64,000 bases of DNA from Flabesymbios commensalis. Its lineage: Eukaryota > Annelida > Polychaeta > Terebellida > Flabelligeridae. Both the position numbers and the translations under genes were made by a program. Below, piece by piece: positions 24,403 through 37,196 of this stretch. Where the stretch lies: the NCBI GenBank assembly GCA_964017125.1, contig OZ024905.1:34197534-34261533 (forward strand), in the 5' to 3' direction. The notes under the pieces were generated by a model. That model worked only from the letters and a program-made list of their open reading frames with translations, did not search any database and was not told where the DNA came from. Every line of letters begins with the position of its first letter. The first letter of the stretch is position 1.

Positions 24403-26620
24403 CAGGGTTCCCACGGTCATGAAAAACCATGAAAAATGAAAAAAATAAATTCCAGTCATGGAAAATGAAAATTTGGCAAAAAGTCATGGAATTTTGGATT
24501 TTTATAAATATCTATCACTTTTCATAAAAGTTAAGTACATTTTTAGCTCCCGCCGTCACCGTAGGTGAGACGGAGGGAGCTATGGATTCCGCCTCCGTTT
24601 TTTTTTGGCCTCTTCTTTTGCCTATAACTTTGTAGGAAAATAAGCTAGGATAACAATTTTTGGTATGTGGGTTACTTCCAGGTGGCTAATGGACAGGTTA
24701 AAATATTTTTTATCTGATTTCAATACGCAAGGTCTCAGAGGAGAAAATGATGATGTTACGGCGTTGGGCCGTCCGTAAACAATTCGTTTCCGGAGCATAT
24801 CTCTGAAAGTACTTGTCCGATTGTCTTCAAATTTTACACACAACACCCCTAGTGGGTCTAGTTGTGCCTTTTGGGGTATTTGAACTTTGACCTACTTTTG
24901 GTTCAGAACTATGACCTATTTAGACGTTTTGACGCGCACCGCGTTTCCAGAGCAGATCTCGAAAAGTACTGGGCCGATGACAGTCATATTGCACAGGCAT
25001 GTTCTCTAAGGTCCCTAGTTGTGCCTTTTCAGGTATTTGGACCTTGACCTTGAAGTTGACCCAGCACTTCGACCTAATTTATAACATCGGTAAATCTGAC
25101 TGAAAGATTTTGCGGAATATCATGAAAACCGCTCAAGATAGCTACACCATTACTATAAAACAAATTGTGAGGTTTCAGGAGAGGATGCATCTTGAAAAAT
25201 TTCAGGTCGATAAAATTAAAAATGGCCGCCTATTGGCCATTATTCACCTCGACAGGCCTGATATTGCGGATTATCATGAAAACGGCTTAAGATAGCTACA
25301 CCATTAATATCAAATAAATTGTAAGGTGTCAGGAGAGGATGCACCTTGAAAAATTTCAAGTTGATAAAATTCAAAATGGCCGCCTATCGGCCATTATTCA
25401 CCTCGACAGGCCTGATATTGTGGAATATCATGAAAACCGCTCAAGATATCTACACCATTACTATAAAACAAATTGTAAGGTTTCAGCTAGAGAGGATGCA
25501 TTTTGAAAAAATTCAACTTGTCCTCAAAATATCAGCCATTATTCACTTTCACATAGCCGTTATTTGGTATCCGTACTAGATGGCTAGACCATTACTATAA
25601 AACAAAATGTGAGATTTCAGGAGAGGATGCATCTTGAAAAAATTTGACCTGATCAAATTCGAAATGGCTTCCTATCGGTCATTATTCACTTTCACATGGT
25701 CGATATTTGGTAAACCGTGCTAGATGGCTGGACCATTACTATAGACGAAATGTGAGATTTCAGCTGAGGATGCATCTTGGAAAATTTTGACTTGATCAAA
25801 TTCAAAATGGCCGCCTTTAGGCCATTATTCACTTTCACATGGCCGTTATTTGGTAAACCGTGCTAGATGGCTAGATCATTACTATAAAACAAAATGTGAG
25901 ATTTCATGGGAGAATGCATCTTGAAAAATTTAGACTCAATCAAATTCAAAATGGCCGCCTATTAGCCATTATTCACTTTCACATGGCCGATATTTGGTAA
26001 GCCGTGCTAGATGGCTAGACTATTACTATAGAATGAAATGTGAGATTTCATCTGAGGATGCATCTTGAAAAATTCTGACACGACCAAATTCAAAATGGCC
26101 CCCTATCGGCCATTATTTACTTTCACATGCTCAATATTTTGCAAACTGTGTTAGATGCTAGTCCATTGCTATAAAACAAAATTTGAGGTTTCGGGTTAGG
26201 ATGCACCCTTAAATTTAACTAGTTTATATCAAATTCAAAGTGACCGTAAATCAGCTATTAGTTACCTCGATTGGCCTGATATCGGGTAAACCCTGCCAGA
26301 TAGGTTGACAATTACTAAGATACTGATTAGAATCATTAATTTCAATGGAGGTTTGCAATCTCTGACAGACTGTCTAGTTCTTATCTTACTCTTAGACTGA
26401 GCTTCTTAGACCTAGTTGTCTTGATTTTTGACCTAGCCTAGGACTACATTGATAACTCTATACAAAAGTGCTTAAATCAAATTCTAATTCTGAGCGGGAG
26501 CTCCTGGACTTATGTAGTCTTGTTATATTAGTTTACGAAGTCATGAATTTCTAAAAAATGGTCATGGAAAGTCTTGGAAAAGTCATGGAATTTCATTTCC
26601 AGATCTCCGTGGGAACCCTG
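24403..26620. mobile_element. TIR MITE (CAGGGTTCCCACGG), split by H1 copy D
   Basis: The left terminus CAGGGTTCCCACGGTCATG and the right terminus CCGTGGGAACCCTG are inverted repeats. Both arms carry repeated GTCATGGAA / CATGGAAAA motifs. Removing the H1 insertion leaves about 236 bp, a short non-autonomous element. Ends of this kind are widespread in animal genomes. I could not find an unambiguous target duplication. Confidence 0.75.
24543..26524 (+). mobile_element. H1 copy D, complete ends, nested in a MITE
   Basis: Full structure: 5' hairpin (24543-24585), two-part leader, about nine ~145-154 bp units, then the unique tail (CTGACAGACTGTCTAGTTCT, TTGACCTAGCCTAGGAC) ending GAGCGGGAGCTCC and TCTTGTT. 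It is preceded by a T run and followed by ATATTAG. AGCTCCCGC at the 5' end and GCGGGAGCT at the 3' end are subterminal inverted repeats. Confidence 0.9.
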
Positions 26621-26704
26621 TTAACTATTTTGATAGACATATTCTGACAGTGTTTTAATTTTCCATAATTTCATTGAATTCTGGATTTTTATTCTGTACT
26701 ACAG

Positions 26705-26814
26705 GTGAAAGAGTACAATTTGGCAAAGAACTGTACGTGTGCGGGTGATTTCACAACCACAGTCAGTGTCAAGGATTTGGCCCAGAAAATGCAGACATTT
26801 CGCAATATTGCAAG
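26705..26814 (+). CDS. POLE: POLE exon, CysB second pair
   Basis: Encodes VKEYNLAKNCTCAGDFTTTV then DLAQKMQTFRNIA, ending two bases into an arginine codon. With CLKC from the preceding exon it completes CysB as C-x2-C-x11-C-x-C, the family spacing. CSCAGDF and FRNIA are recalled from human POLE at the same place. Acceptor CTACAG|GTG, donor AAG|GTAAAT. Confidence 0.96.
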
Positions 26815-27968
26815 GTAAATGTACTGGTGAAGTGGCTGCTGTTACGACATTGACTGCTTTCCTACCATGGCAGACGCCTGCCAGTATCAGTATAAATCTA
26901 GTGCTCAGTAATGTCAATCAATCAAAGTATTACTAACAATAATTAAGCGTCTCCTGGGGTCTGATATGAGCAAGAGACAAGATCTCAGCAAGCATCAGAC
27001 ATTCACCCATTGTTGGATCTATGTACGACGGTGTACCGACATTGATTCAGGAATTGCTCAGTGATTCGTATTTCCTGGGATAGGCCTACATGTATAGGCA
27101 CCGCCAAGTAAGAGCATTACCAGTCTTTCCCAATAATGTCGGACCAACCGGACATTTCCTGTAAAACGCTGGTGGATCAGCCAAAAGCCGATCATTTTTT
27201 TGTCAGTTTTTGTGCACACAAGGTGAGAATCAGCCATTTACCACCTACTGTCTGGTGGAAATTATTTTGGTCTGGTAAAAGTTTCACGTTTACAGGACCT
27301 ACTGTCCGATGAAATTTTAAGCTTATTGGGATAAGACTGCATTACTGATTGCACCTCACGATCCTAACTGAAAAGGTAGGAGTCCAACACAGGTAACCCA
27401 GATAACAAATAGTACTTATTTATCAGTTTATATTATTTTGCAAAATATAACCAGATGGTTGTACATCTGATCATGCTGGTAAGATGACGAGGTAAATGAT
27501 TATCCTGTGTTTACCCTTAGTGTGACACAATCAAATTCTCTGATGACATCCCAAGTTGAGACCAATACATATATACTGAGAAAGGAAACACTTATATTAC
27601 ATGTTTCTGATTGTGGTGTCACTGCAGAACGCTTCACAATAATATTTTCCTGTCGTTGCTTAAAACATGTTGCTAAATCTCTTAAGTAATCTGTATTGTA
27701 AATGTTGTGCAGGCTATTTGGTCAATAACAACGTCCATTAACATTAACAAATACAAGTAGTGTATAAATATATTGTTTCAATGTAATTGTCTTATTTAAG
27801 AAATATTTTTCAGTTATTTGAAACATTTTCCCTGTTATTTGTACACCACCATAACCCACAGAGCCTTAATCACCAGGCATGTTCTAAGATATTGAAATAT
27901 AGATTTATAACATAAAAATTATTAAGTTTGATGCACTGTTTTGTAACTATTTTTATCATCTTTTGTAG
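26815..27968. other. Last POLE intron, no element recognised
   Basis: This 1154 bp intron runs from GTAAAT to TTTTGTAG. It is AT-rich with no tandem units. A short stretch near 27020-27060 (GACGGTGTACCGACATTGAT) is weakly like the palindromic repeats elsewhere. Confidence 0.5.
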
Positions 27969-28056
27969 GTGTTATAATATGACTTTATTACAAGAGCAAG
28001 TGGACTGGTTATTATCAATGAGCCCTATATTACAATCCGGATTTTATAAGAAATAA
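27969..28056 (+). CDS. POLE: POLE terminal coding exon and stop
   Basis: Encodes the completed arginine and CYNMTLLQEQVDWLLSMSPI then LQSGFYKK before TAA (28054-28056). LLETLEWLL occupies the matching place in human POLE, which ends a few residues later. The acceptor TTTTGTAG|G keeps frame with the two bases left by the previous exon. The protein ends slightly longer and more basic than the human tail. Confidence 0.93.
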
Positions 28057-28500
28057 GGGATTTGATATGCCTTCTTATGGCTGACAAACAACAACTATAT
28101 AAAAATACAAGTGACTAATCATCACAATCACAAAATTTTGAAATTATAAACGACATAATAATACTTGTAGGAACTGTGTTTCATGAAGTCAAGCTGTGAT
28201 GACAATAGTTATATATCGTATGTATCAACTAATTCATTGGATTAGTTACATAATCGGATCAAGTACCTTTGTTATATAATAACTGCACAGCTATTGTTAA
28301 CTGCATGATCACAAAATGAAATATATTATATACTCAGTGTTTAAAATTACATATTTTGCTTTTGCCTTGGATTCACTATGAAGATTACTGATTTAAAATC
28401 CATACATATTTATCTCAAAGAAGTGATATTTGTTATTTATGGACTCCACGACATTTACTAATATCCAGTAAATAAATTTAAGCAGTTTAAAAATAAACCA
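28057..28500 (+). other. POLE 3' UTR with candidate polyadenylation signal
   Basis: AT-rich sequence after the POLE stop. The clearest AATAAA hexamer is at 28471-28476, about 415 bases downstream. The true end needs transcript data. Confidence 0.5.
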
Positions 28501-28799
28501 CCGCCTACATTTGGCATTTGTATATTAATTTCATCCATATTATATCACCCATTGCCATTCATGATTATCATAATAAACCATTGTTATAGTCGATAGATCT
28601 AGTCTTATTAGTGCATCCCAGACTTTGGGATGCATATGTTTTATTGGATTGCCACTGCTTTTATTCAAGAACCATATGAAATTGTAATCAGCTTATCAAA
28701 AGTGAATGCCATCAGTTTACCGAGTCTCACAGATCAGGCTGATGGTGTTTTTTTCTGCTTGATCGATTCCAATATACTGATCTGATTGGATTTAATACC

Positions 28800-29340
28800 T
28801 CCGTTCATTAGGCCCGAAGAGGTAATGTCGTGCCCCACTGCCGCCATTTGTTTTGTAGATACACATATCTCAAGATCTACTTGTTCGATTGCCTTCAAAT
28901 TTTACAAACAACCACTCTGGGAGCCCAGTTGTGGTTTCTTTGGGTAACTGAACTTGGACCAATTGTCATTCAGTACTATGAACTATTGCCATCTTTTGAC
29001 ATACACTTCGTTTCCGGAGCAGATCTCGAAAACTACTGTTTGCATTACAGCCATATTGCACATACATGATCACAAAGCTAATTGTGCCTTTTCAAGTTTT
29101 TGTACCTTGACCTAGATGTTGACCAAACACACAACAACATTAGTTTATCCAAGTAAAAGATTGCGGAATATCATGAAAATCGCTCAAGATCATTACTGTA
29201 AAACAAAATTTGAGGTTTCAGTAGTAGAGGTGCTAAGGCGATGTAGTGTTCAGATTTGTGATAAAAGCACCAAATTTCACACACTAGTACATTTTGATGT
29301 CCTGAATCTAATAGCTAAAAAAAATATGTAATTAATAAAA
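28800..29340 (+). mobile_element. Old H1-like leader and first unit
   Basis: It has a diverged leader (TTCAAATTTTACAAACAAC, CACTTCGTTTCCGGAGCAGA, AGATCTCGAAAACTACTG), then GCGGAATATCATGAAAA and a partial unit. There is no 5' hairpin or 3' tail. It is much more diverged than copies A-I and ends just before copy E. Confidence 0.6.
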
Positions 29341-29540
29341 TATCCACCAATTCGTATAACGAAGTTCAAAATGGCCGCCAACATTATCATATTCAAAGAT
29401 TTAATTTAAGCTATTATCTTCAGCTTATTGTACTGCATACACTACCTAATTTGAAGCTAAATATCATGTAACTAATCAAACATTTTCGTTAGGCTTATGT
29501 AAAGCGTTCTGCATTTTCTGACATAACACATAAAGGTATA

Positions 29541-31684
29541 TTAGCTCCCGCCGTCACTGTAGGTGAGACGGAGGGAGCTATGGATTCTACCTCCGTTTTT
29601 TTTTGCCTTTTTTTTTGCCTATAACTTTGTAAGAAAATAAGCTAGGATAACAATTTTTGGTATGTGGGTTACTTCCAGGTGGATAATGGACAGGTTAAAG
29701 TATTTTTAATCTGAATTTAATACGCAAGGTCACAGAGGAGAAAATGATGATGTTACAGCGTTGGGCCGTCCGTAAACAATTCGTTTCCGGAGCAGATCTC
29801 TGAGTATTTGTCCGATTGTCTTCAAATTTTACACACAACACCCTTAGGGGGTCTAGTTGTGCCTTTTGGGGTATTTGAACTTTGACCTACTTCTGGTTCA
29901 GAACTATGACCTATTTAGACGTTTTGACGCACACTTCGTTTCCGGAGCAGATCTCGGAAAGTACTGGGCCGATGACAGTCATATTGCACATACATGTTCT
30001 CTAAGGTCCCTAGTTGTGCCTTTTTCAGGTTTATGGACCTTGACCTTGAAGTTGACCCAGCACTTTGACCTAATTTATACCATCGGTAAATCCGACTGGA
30101 AGATTTTGCGGAATATCATGAAAACCGCTCAAGATAGCTACACCATTACTATCAAACAAATTGTCAGGTTTCAGGAGAGGATGCATCTTGAAAAATTTCA
30201 AGTTGATAAAATTCAAAATGGCCGCCTATCGGCCATTATTCACCTCGACAGGCCTGATATTGCTGAATATCATGAAAACCGCTCAAGATAGCTACACCAT
30301 TACTATCAAACAAATTGTCAGGTTTCAGGGGAGGATGCATTTTGAAAAAATTCAACTTGACCAAGTTCAAAATGGCTGCCAATCGGCCATTATTCACTTT
30401 CACATGGCCGTTATTTGGTAAGCCGTGCTAGATGGCTAGAACATTACTATAAAACAAAATGTGTGATTTCAGGAGAGGATGCATCTTGAAAAAATTCGAC
30501 TCGATAAAATTAAAAATGGCCGCTTCGGCCATTACTCACTTTTACATGGCCGATATTTGGTCAACCGTGCTAGATGGGCCATTTTTCATTTTCACATGGC
30601 TGATATTTGGTAAACCGTGCTAGATGGCTAGACCATTACCTGATTACTATACTTACAAATTCAAAATGGCTGACAATCAGGATTATTTACTTTGATAGGC
30701 CTGATGTCAGGTAAACCGTGCTAGATAGCTGGACCATTACTATAAAACAAAATGTGACGTTTCGAGAGAGGATGCCTTTTAAAAACTTTCGACTCAATCG
30801 AATTCAAAATGGCCGCCTATCGGCCACTATTTACTTTCACATTGCTGATATTTGGTAAACCGTGGTAGATAGCTGGACCATTACTATAAAACAAAATGTG
30901 AGATTACAAGAGAGGATGCATCTTGAAAAAAATTGACTCGATCAAATTCAAAATGGCCGCCTATCGGCCATTATTCCCTTTCACATAGCCAGTTTTTGGT
31001 AACCGTACTAGATGGCTAGACCATTACTATAAAACAAAATGTGAGATTTCAGGAGAGGATGCATCTTAAAAGATTTTGCCTTGATCAAATTCAAAATGGC
31101 CTCCTATCCGCCATTATTCACTTTCACATGGGCGATATTTGGTAAACCGTGCTAGATGGCTAGACCATTACTATAGAATGAAATGTGAGATTTCAGCTGA
31201 GGATGCATCTTGGAAAATTTCGACTTGATCAAATTCAAAATGGCCGCCTCTAGGCCATTATTTACTTTCACATGCCCAATATTTTGCAGACTGTTAGATG
31301 TTAGTCCATTACTATAAAACAAAATTTGAGGTTTCCGGGGAGGATGCACCCTAAGTTTTTAACTAATTTATATCGAATTCAAAATGACCGTAAATCAGCT
31401 ATTAGTTACCTCGATTGGCCTGATATCGGGTAAACCATGCCAGATAGGTAGACCATTACTGGGATACTGATTAGGATCATTAATTTCAATGGAGGTTTGC
31501 AATCTCTGACAGACTGTCTAGTTCTTATCTTACTCTTAGACTGGGCTTCTTAGACCTAGTTGTCTTGCGTCTTGATTTTTGACCTAGCCTAGGACTACAT
31601 TAATAACCCTACACAAAATTGCTTAAATCAAACTCTAATTCGGAGCGGGAGCTCCTGGATTTATGTAGTCTTGTGTAGTCTTTT
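29541..31684 (+). mobile_element. H1 copy E, complete ends
   Basis: 5' hairpin TTAGCTCCCGCCGTCACTG with its inverted half, leader, about ten units (two shortened around 30520-30660), then the unique tail ending CGGAGCGGGAGCTCCTGG and GTAGTCTTGTGTAGTC. It sits about 1.5 kb past the POLE stop codon. Confidence 0.88.
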
Positions 31685-33990
31685 TTTTAGATACAATGCC
31701 CGCACAAAATGCTCATGAACTGTGTGTAGAATTGAATTTAAATTTTCAATGAGAGTTCTTAAGAAACTTTAAGGATATGATTAACACAAACACAAATGTA
31801 TTTAAAATAAACTCGGTTGGTACTTTTTTTCTTGAAATTTTTGGTATAAAATAACACTTTCCACCATCATCAGTTGTGTTAGTCAACAATAAAACAAACT
31901 CGTAAGGCCTACATAGTACATAGTGTAGGTCTAGATCATTTATTCTCATTTTAGTCATGGTATAAGCAATATATTATATTATACCTTCTTAATTGTCCAG
32001 CTGAGATGCTGATTCCGGGGAGAGTGAACATTCTACGTTTGAAACTTAACATACTTATTATTAATCCACTCAAATTCCAGTTATATCAGCCACTGGATTG
32101 GTAAAAAAAGGCCAATTTATTATTAACCTACATAAATACACATGAAGCTTTTACTAGTGTAATACTTTTTAATCGACCAGAAAGGGACAGGTCAAACTCG
32201 ATGTAGAATACATATAGGAGAGATGACATATCATATTATATAATAACACACATCAATGTGTATATCACATGCTCGTAGCAGGCATGTCTTTGTGAACATA
32301 ACATACTTTCATGCACTCGTACATAGGTTGTTCTGACAGGAAAAGCAAGCAGAAAATCCTTATGCGTGAATACATGTATATTTTTCCTAAATGCTAAGAC
32401 ATCCGATGGATATGCAGTGCCTCCATGTATATTAGACATCAGTATCGTCTAGGAAACTATGGAGGCTGGTGAAAATATCCAGAAGGCGTGGACAGATACG
32501 CGTCAATGAGATGTACAAGAGGAACAAATAGTTATGTTGTGTTATCTTGTGTGCTAACCGTGTTGCAAATACAAATCCACATTAGAAAAACTACTTTTGC
32601 AACACCATCAACGGGTGTATTATGCACAAGTCCAGGTGAAAATATAAACACATTACATTACCGGTAATGTCGCTATGAAGACGTTAATCATGCTTCACAT
32701 CTCTGACATATATTGAGGACAAGATAAAGTGTTGTCTGTTGATACGAACCGCACAATGACCTGCAGGTAGTATCTGGTGAGAGAATTAGTCGCTTGTGGG
32801 CAGAACATTGAAAATAAGAGATACTGAGCATTATCACTGGTGATGAACTTAAAACAAAAATATGATTACTAAATACAAATGCTCGTATACGAGTTCCTAT
32901 GTATATCTTTATCAGCATGCATATAGTTACAGTTCTTATGAACAATATTTAGAAACTTGTAGATACAGCAATGTAAAAAAAGACTTCTTCGAGACTACAC
33001 AACTTGTATCTAAAACAGTACACCCCCAATGGCTACATATCAGGACATATTTGGCCAAAGACATTAAGTTATTATCTAAAACGTCCTAATCCACATGACT
33101 GGGGTGGCGAAAAACAGGAGATAAACGGGTCTATGTGCTGGATGACTTTTCCAGAGGTGCATCCAATTGCCCACAAAACTAGTTGTCCAGAGTACTGCAA
33201 AAGTAAACAGATTGAACTTTAAAATATCAGCATGTGCATATAGATTTATCATAAGTTGAATCAGATCTTTTATATACGAAGGTGATAGTGCACTTCAGGT
33301 GGGATTATGTCACCACAGCATCACCTTATATAGCTGGCTATTTAAACAAAGCTATCTGGAACTTGCGCAATTTATGTAAGGCGATATTTTGCCCAACATC
33401 GATTTGTGGCAAAATATTGTGTATGTTTTTGTTGAAAATTCTAAAAAAATGGGAGACCCGTTACTTTGTATATATGTGAAGCCTCGCCTTTTATCTGTTA
33501 TAAACTTGAATATTTAGTTATGGTATATATAAAGATGATAAGATATTATTGAAGAAGATATAAAATTTGCCATAATTGGCAATTTTAGTGAAATCACAAA
33601 ATGTAATCACAATATTTTCATTCCACTTCGGTCATGGCGGTCATTTTGAAACTATGCAGATTAGGATAATTTACGGGTTTGGTTACATAACGTTTTATCT
33701 TCAATTGAGAAAATCATTTGAATATGATGTTTGTGGCCATTTACAATTCCCTTATTCTAAATTGGACGAAAAGTGAAGAAAATCGCAAAATACAGAGAAT
33801 CGAGATTTAATGTAAATGTTTTAGTTTTACCTTGCGGCCATTTTGAAATATGCAAATTCGGACATTTTACGGGTCAAAATTGATCGGGGTGTTCCTCTTA
33901 TAGGATTGAGAAGATGAAAAGGCACCCGTGTGTGAAATTTGGTGATTTTATCACAATCTGAACACTTTGGTGAATTTTTGGACCTGAGCA
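31685..33990. other. Intergenic DNA with an unrecognised short ORF
   Basis: No known element ends. A + frame ending at 33222 reads GYISGHIWPKTLSYYL, then NPHDWGGEKQEINGSMCW and a cysteine-containing tail (SCPEYCKSK). It has a protein-like composition but matches no family I know, and no clear splice acceptor frames it. It could be a decayed exon. Confidence 0.25.
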
Positions 33991-34480
33991 CCTAGCTCTA
34001 CTGCAGGGGAGGATGCACCATGAAAGATTTTAACTTGATGATGAATTGAAAATGGCCGACTATTGACCATTATATGCCTGATATCTGGTAAACTGTTAGA
34101 TGGCTAGAACATTACTTTAAAACAAAATGTGAGGTTTTTGGAAAGGATGCACCTTCAAAAAATTGACTATCAAATTTAAAATAGCCGCCTTCCGGTCATT
34201 ATTTACTTTCATATGCCAGATATTTCTTAATATCTGGCATATACACCCTGCAAAATTCAGCTTATCTAATTAAAAATGGTCGACTATCTGCAATTATTTA
34301 ATTCAATATTCCTGATCTGTCCATATCTGGTAAACCGTACTAGACCATTATTACATGTATATAGGTTTCAGGGGAGGATGCACCGGGCAAAATTTTGATC
34401 TGATGAAATTCAAAATGGCCGACTCCCAGCAATTATTTAATTCAATATTCTTGATATCTGGTATAACGTGCTAGATACAG
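33990..34480 (+). mobile_element. Old diverged H1-type tandem units
   Basis: About four degraded units with GGGGAGGATGCACC, AAAATGGCCGACT-like and GGTAAACTGTTAGATGGCTAG blocks. No leader or terminus. The next stretch begins CAGGATTCACAGCCACCCTG, possibly a separate TIR end. Confidence 0.6.
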
Positions 34481-34929
34481 GATTCACAGCCACCCTGGAA
34501 AAATGAGTTTCCAGGCAGGGGAATTTAAAAAAAAGTGCTTCCAATCTGGGAAAAGTCGGAGAATTTTATCACTTGCCCAAAAGGGTCAGTGGTTTTGACA
34601 TAAGTGTGTTGCTTTTTCTTTTTAGCAGTGTTCAGGCTGACTTTTAGAGCAAATGTCTGTCGTTAACTTCCGTTTACCATCTGTTCTGCCTGTGCAAAGT
34701 CAAAAGGCATTATCTGCTCCCTGGTAAACTAGACGTTTACTGCTTTTTAACGGCTCTTCCTGCCATAGCGCTGCCAAAAGGCTGTATTTGCTCACTTGTA
34801 AATCAGGTACATACTTCCTTCTCATTGATGTCGCTACCTCCTTATTTGTAACAGCTCTTTCAATAGACAGTATCTGCACACTTGTAAAATAAGCTGATAC
34901 TTGGTTTTGGCTGTGTGCAGAAGTGTCAT

Positions 34930-35295
34930 GTACCCAGATAACACGAAGCATTGACAACAAGGCAATGTTGTTTTAATGTTGTGCCGACATTAAAGATGGC
35001 AGGCCAACATTAGAACAACATTGGGTCAATGCCTCATGTTTGCTGTTTCCCTGCTGTTTGGAGTAAGTCAACATGATGCACTGAACCAATGTTGGTTATA
35101 TGTTGTGCCATCATCTATGACTCCTGGCAATAACGACCTTTAGCCAATGCTGTTTTACGGCTAAGCCAAGATTGTAGACGATGGGCCAGCATTAAGCTAG
35201 CATTGGTAGAACGTTTGTCATGTTAAGGCAGATGTACGTTTTAGATGGTGGGCCATTATTAGGCTAGCACTGTGTCAACGTCTTGTGTTTGCCGT
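34930..35295. repeat. Palindromic TTGGGCCA / CCAACATT repeat cluster
   Basis: It starts ACCCAGATAACACGAAGCAT. Alternating CAATGTTG, CCGACATTAAAG, GGCCAACATTAG and GGGTCAATG blocks follow, up to GTCTTGTGTTTGCCG. The same motif set appears at 5235-5880, 23600-23670, 36925-37095, 37505-37595, 38165-38240, 39085-39210 and 45350-45610. Short MITE-like units with ACCCAGC..AAACA edges are the likely source. Confidence 0.5.
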
Positions 35296-36029
35296 GGAGC
35301 TGTTACACGCCAAGCTGAAATGCAAGCTGGCAAGTCTGTCGCTGGGGAGGGATAACTGCCCCCTCTCTCCCACCGCTGACATCTACATCTTGCCCTCTAC
35401 AGTGTTATGCAATATACAACTAAGGTCTTGGCTAAAACATTTATCTTCCAAATATCAACTTTCGTAATATTAAAAATAGATAAAAGGCAATGCAAATTTA
35501 TATAATTTATACATTTCTGGTGTGAAATATGACCGAATAACGTGTTTATTGCATTTTGTGTGAAGTCATGACGATTTCGTGTCCTAATGAGCGCTTGATA
35601 CACGCTGTCAAAACACATGCTCGCATAGCGACTTAATTACATATTAAGAAAATGCTAAGTGAACCCTAGCACCGGAAGGGCGCTGAGCATTAGATAAAGG
35701 CATCGAAGCTTCTATAAAAACTGCTTTTAGCTGTTCCAAATTGTTCATTATATATCATACTCATTGCTAATATCTGGTTGGCAAGGAACCTGGAAACAGA
35801 AGCATTTTAGAATTTAATTAATTTAGATGCGCACTTGACGAACAGAGGGTCGCAGTGGTCTAAATGGGGTGTTGAATCAGCCAGTAGCTACCCTGTATCT
35901 CGTGTCTTATCTTGCGAAATCTGTATGAAAAGGCCAATAAAGTTGTAATTTAGCAGATCTTTAAATAAACATTTGAGACTTTTTTTTATTAAATCTATGT
36001 CTCTTGTGCACATGTAAATTCACTTAGTA

Positions 36030-36190
36030 TGTTCACATACTGTTTATCCCCCGTATAGTGCGATGCCATGTATACTACAAAATAAGATATAAGGCCTCTG
36101 TTGACGGGAAAAACGTCTACTCATAATCAGTGATAATACGACCTCAAATTTTGGATGTCGTCAGTGTCCATGGGCCATCATAATATGATG
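36030..36190. repeat. Second copy of the interspersed repeat at 58-205, inverted
   Basis: CCGTATAGTGCGATGCCATG, AAGGCCTCTG and AATACGACCTCAAATTTT correspond, in reverse complement, to the sequence near the window start. The two copies are diverged, which points to an old interspersed element. Confidence 0.45.
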
Positions 36191-36479
36191 TAGGCCTATG
36201 GATATTACCTTATTCTACTAATAATAGCGCAGTGACACAACAGAGGACAGACATCTGCATACACGATACTCAATGGCAGGAACACAGGCAACAGTTTTTT
36301 GGTAAACATTTTGAGGCCTGCATAGGCTACACATACACTGTATGAAATATAATCAGTGAGATTTTAAAATATTTATATTTCGCCTACAAATTTATAATAT
36401 TTATTTCATCTTTTAGGAATACCATATTTCGATATGAACATTCCAAGATGAAATGTGATACTAAATTATTTGCAGACTA

Positions 36480-36577
36480 GCAGCATTGTCTAAGACACAA
36501 GATGTGTGTGACTGTATAAAGTGTCAGGGTGTAATAACCACTGATAGCGCACATGCTACACAGCGGCAACAGCGGTA
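36480..36577 (+). pseudogene. Possible diverged copy of the POLE CysB exon
   Basis: After TATTTGCAG a + frame reads LAALSKTQDVCDCIKCQGV and ends at TAG (36575-36577). CIKCQGV resembles CLKCKGV in the POLE exon at 16678-16810. The codons differ mainly at silent or conservative positions (TGC/TGT, TTA/ATA, TGC/TGT, AAG/CAG, GGG/GGT). Neither the CysA part nor the second CysB pair is found nearby. It may be a decayed duplicated exon 8.4 kb past POLE, an exon of another zinc protein, or chance over a short stretch. Confidence 0.3.
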
Positions 36578-36924
36578 GGCGTTTATGCTATCCCAGCAAT
36601 ATGGACATTCTGAGGCCTACACGTATAAAATTTGCCATAGGAAATATGATCAGCTGATCGATATCTTGTTGTATTTCGTGAACGCATTTCTCTCATTTAA
36701 ATACATCTCAATAAAATATCATGTTCAGATAGGCCTGCTGTTGTACACAATAGAACAGCACTCCCATATATGAAAGGTGATCTTAGATTAAATCAGTATT
36801 AATATAAATGAACAGAGGAGTGTGTACTGGTTGCAGACTAACTGTGTCATTTATTTGCCCATGGTTGTCAAGGCGCCACGCTCGTCTTTGCCTTTTGAGG
36901 GGACGTGAGACGGGGGGGGCTCCC

Positions 36925-37095
36925 AGCAAACATGACACATCCACCCAATGCTGCAACAATGTTGTGTCAGCGTCGCAGACGGTGGACCAGCATTGTACCA
37001 CGACTCACTGTCCACTGCTGCTTAAATGTTGGGCCAGCGTTGTCGACAGTGTCCTAACTTTGACCCAGCATTACGTTAGCGTATCGTGTTCACTG
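36925..37095. repeat. Palindromic repeat cluster
   Basis: Begins CCCAGCAAACATGACACATC and continues with CAATGTTGTGTCAGCGTCG, GGACCAGCATTG, TGGGCCAGCGTTG and GACCCAGCATTACG blocks. It belongs to the same family as 34930-35295. The + frame across it is a by-product of the repeats. Confidence 0.5.
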
Positions 37096-37196
37096 TGTGC
37101 ATCACAATCCTCGGAAGCTTACCGAACACGCGGATTGGCCTAGGTTTACAGATAAGTTTTACACACAATGAACTTACTGCTAGAGCGCTAATTTTT

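Noticed and set aside
36808-37143. 111-codon + frame
   Set aside because: It overlaps the palindromic repeat cluster, opposite-strand frames are equally open, and no motif is seen.
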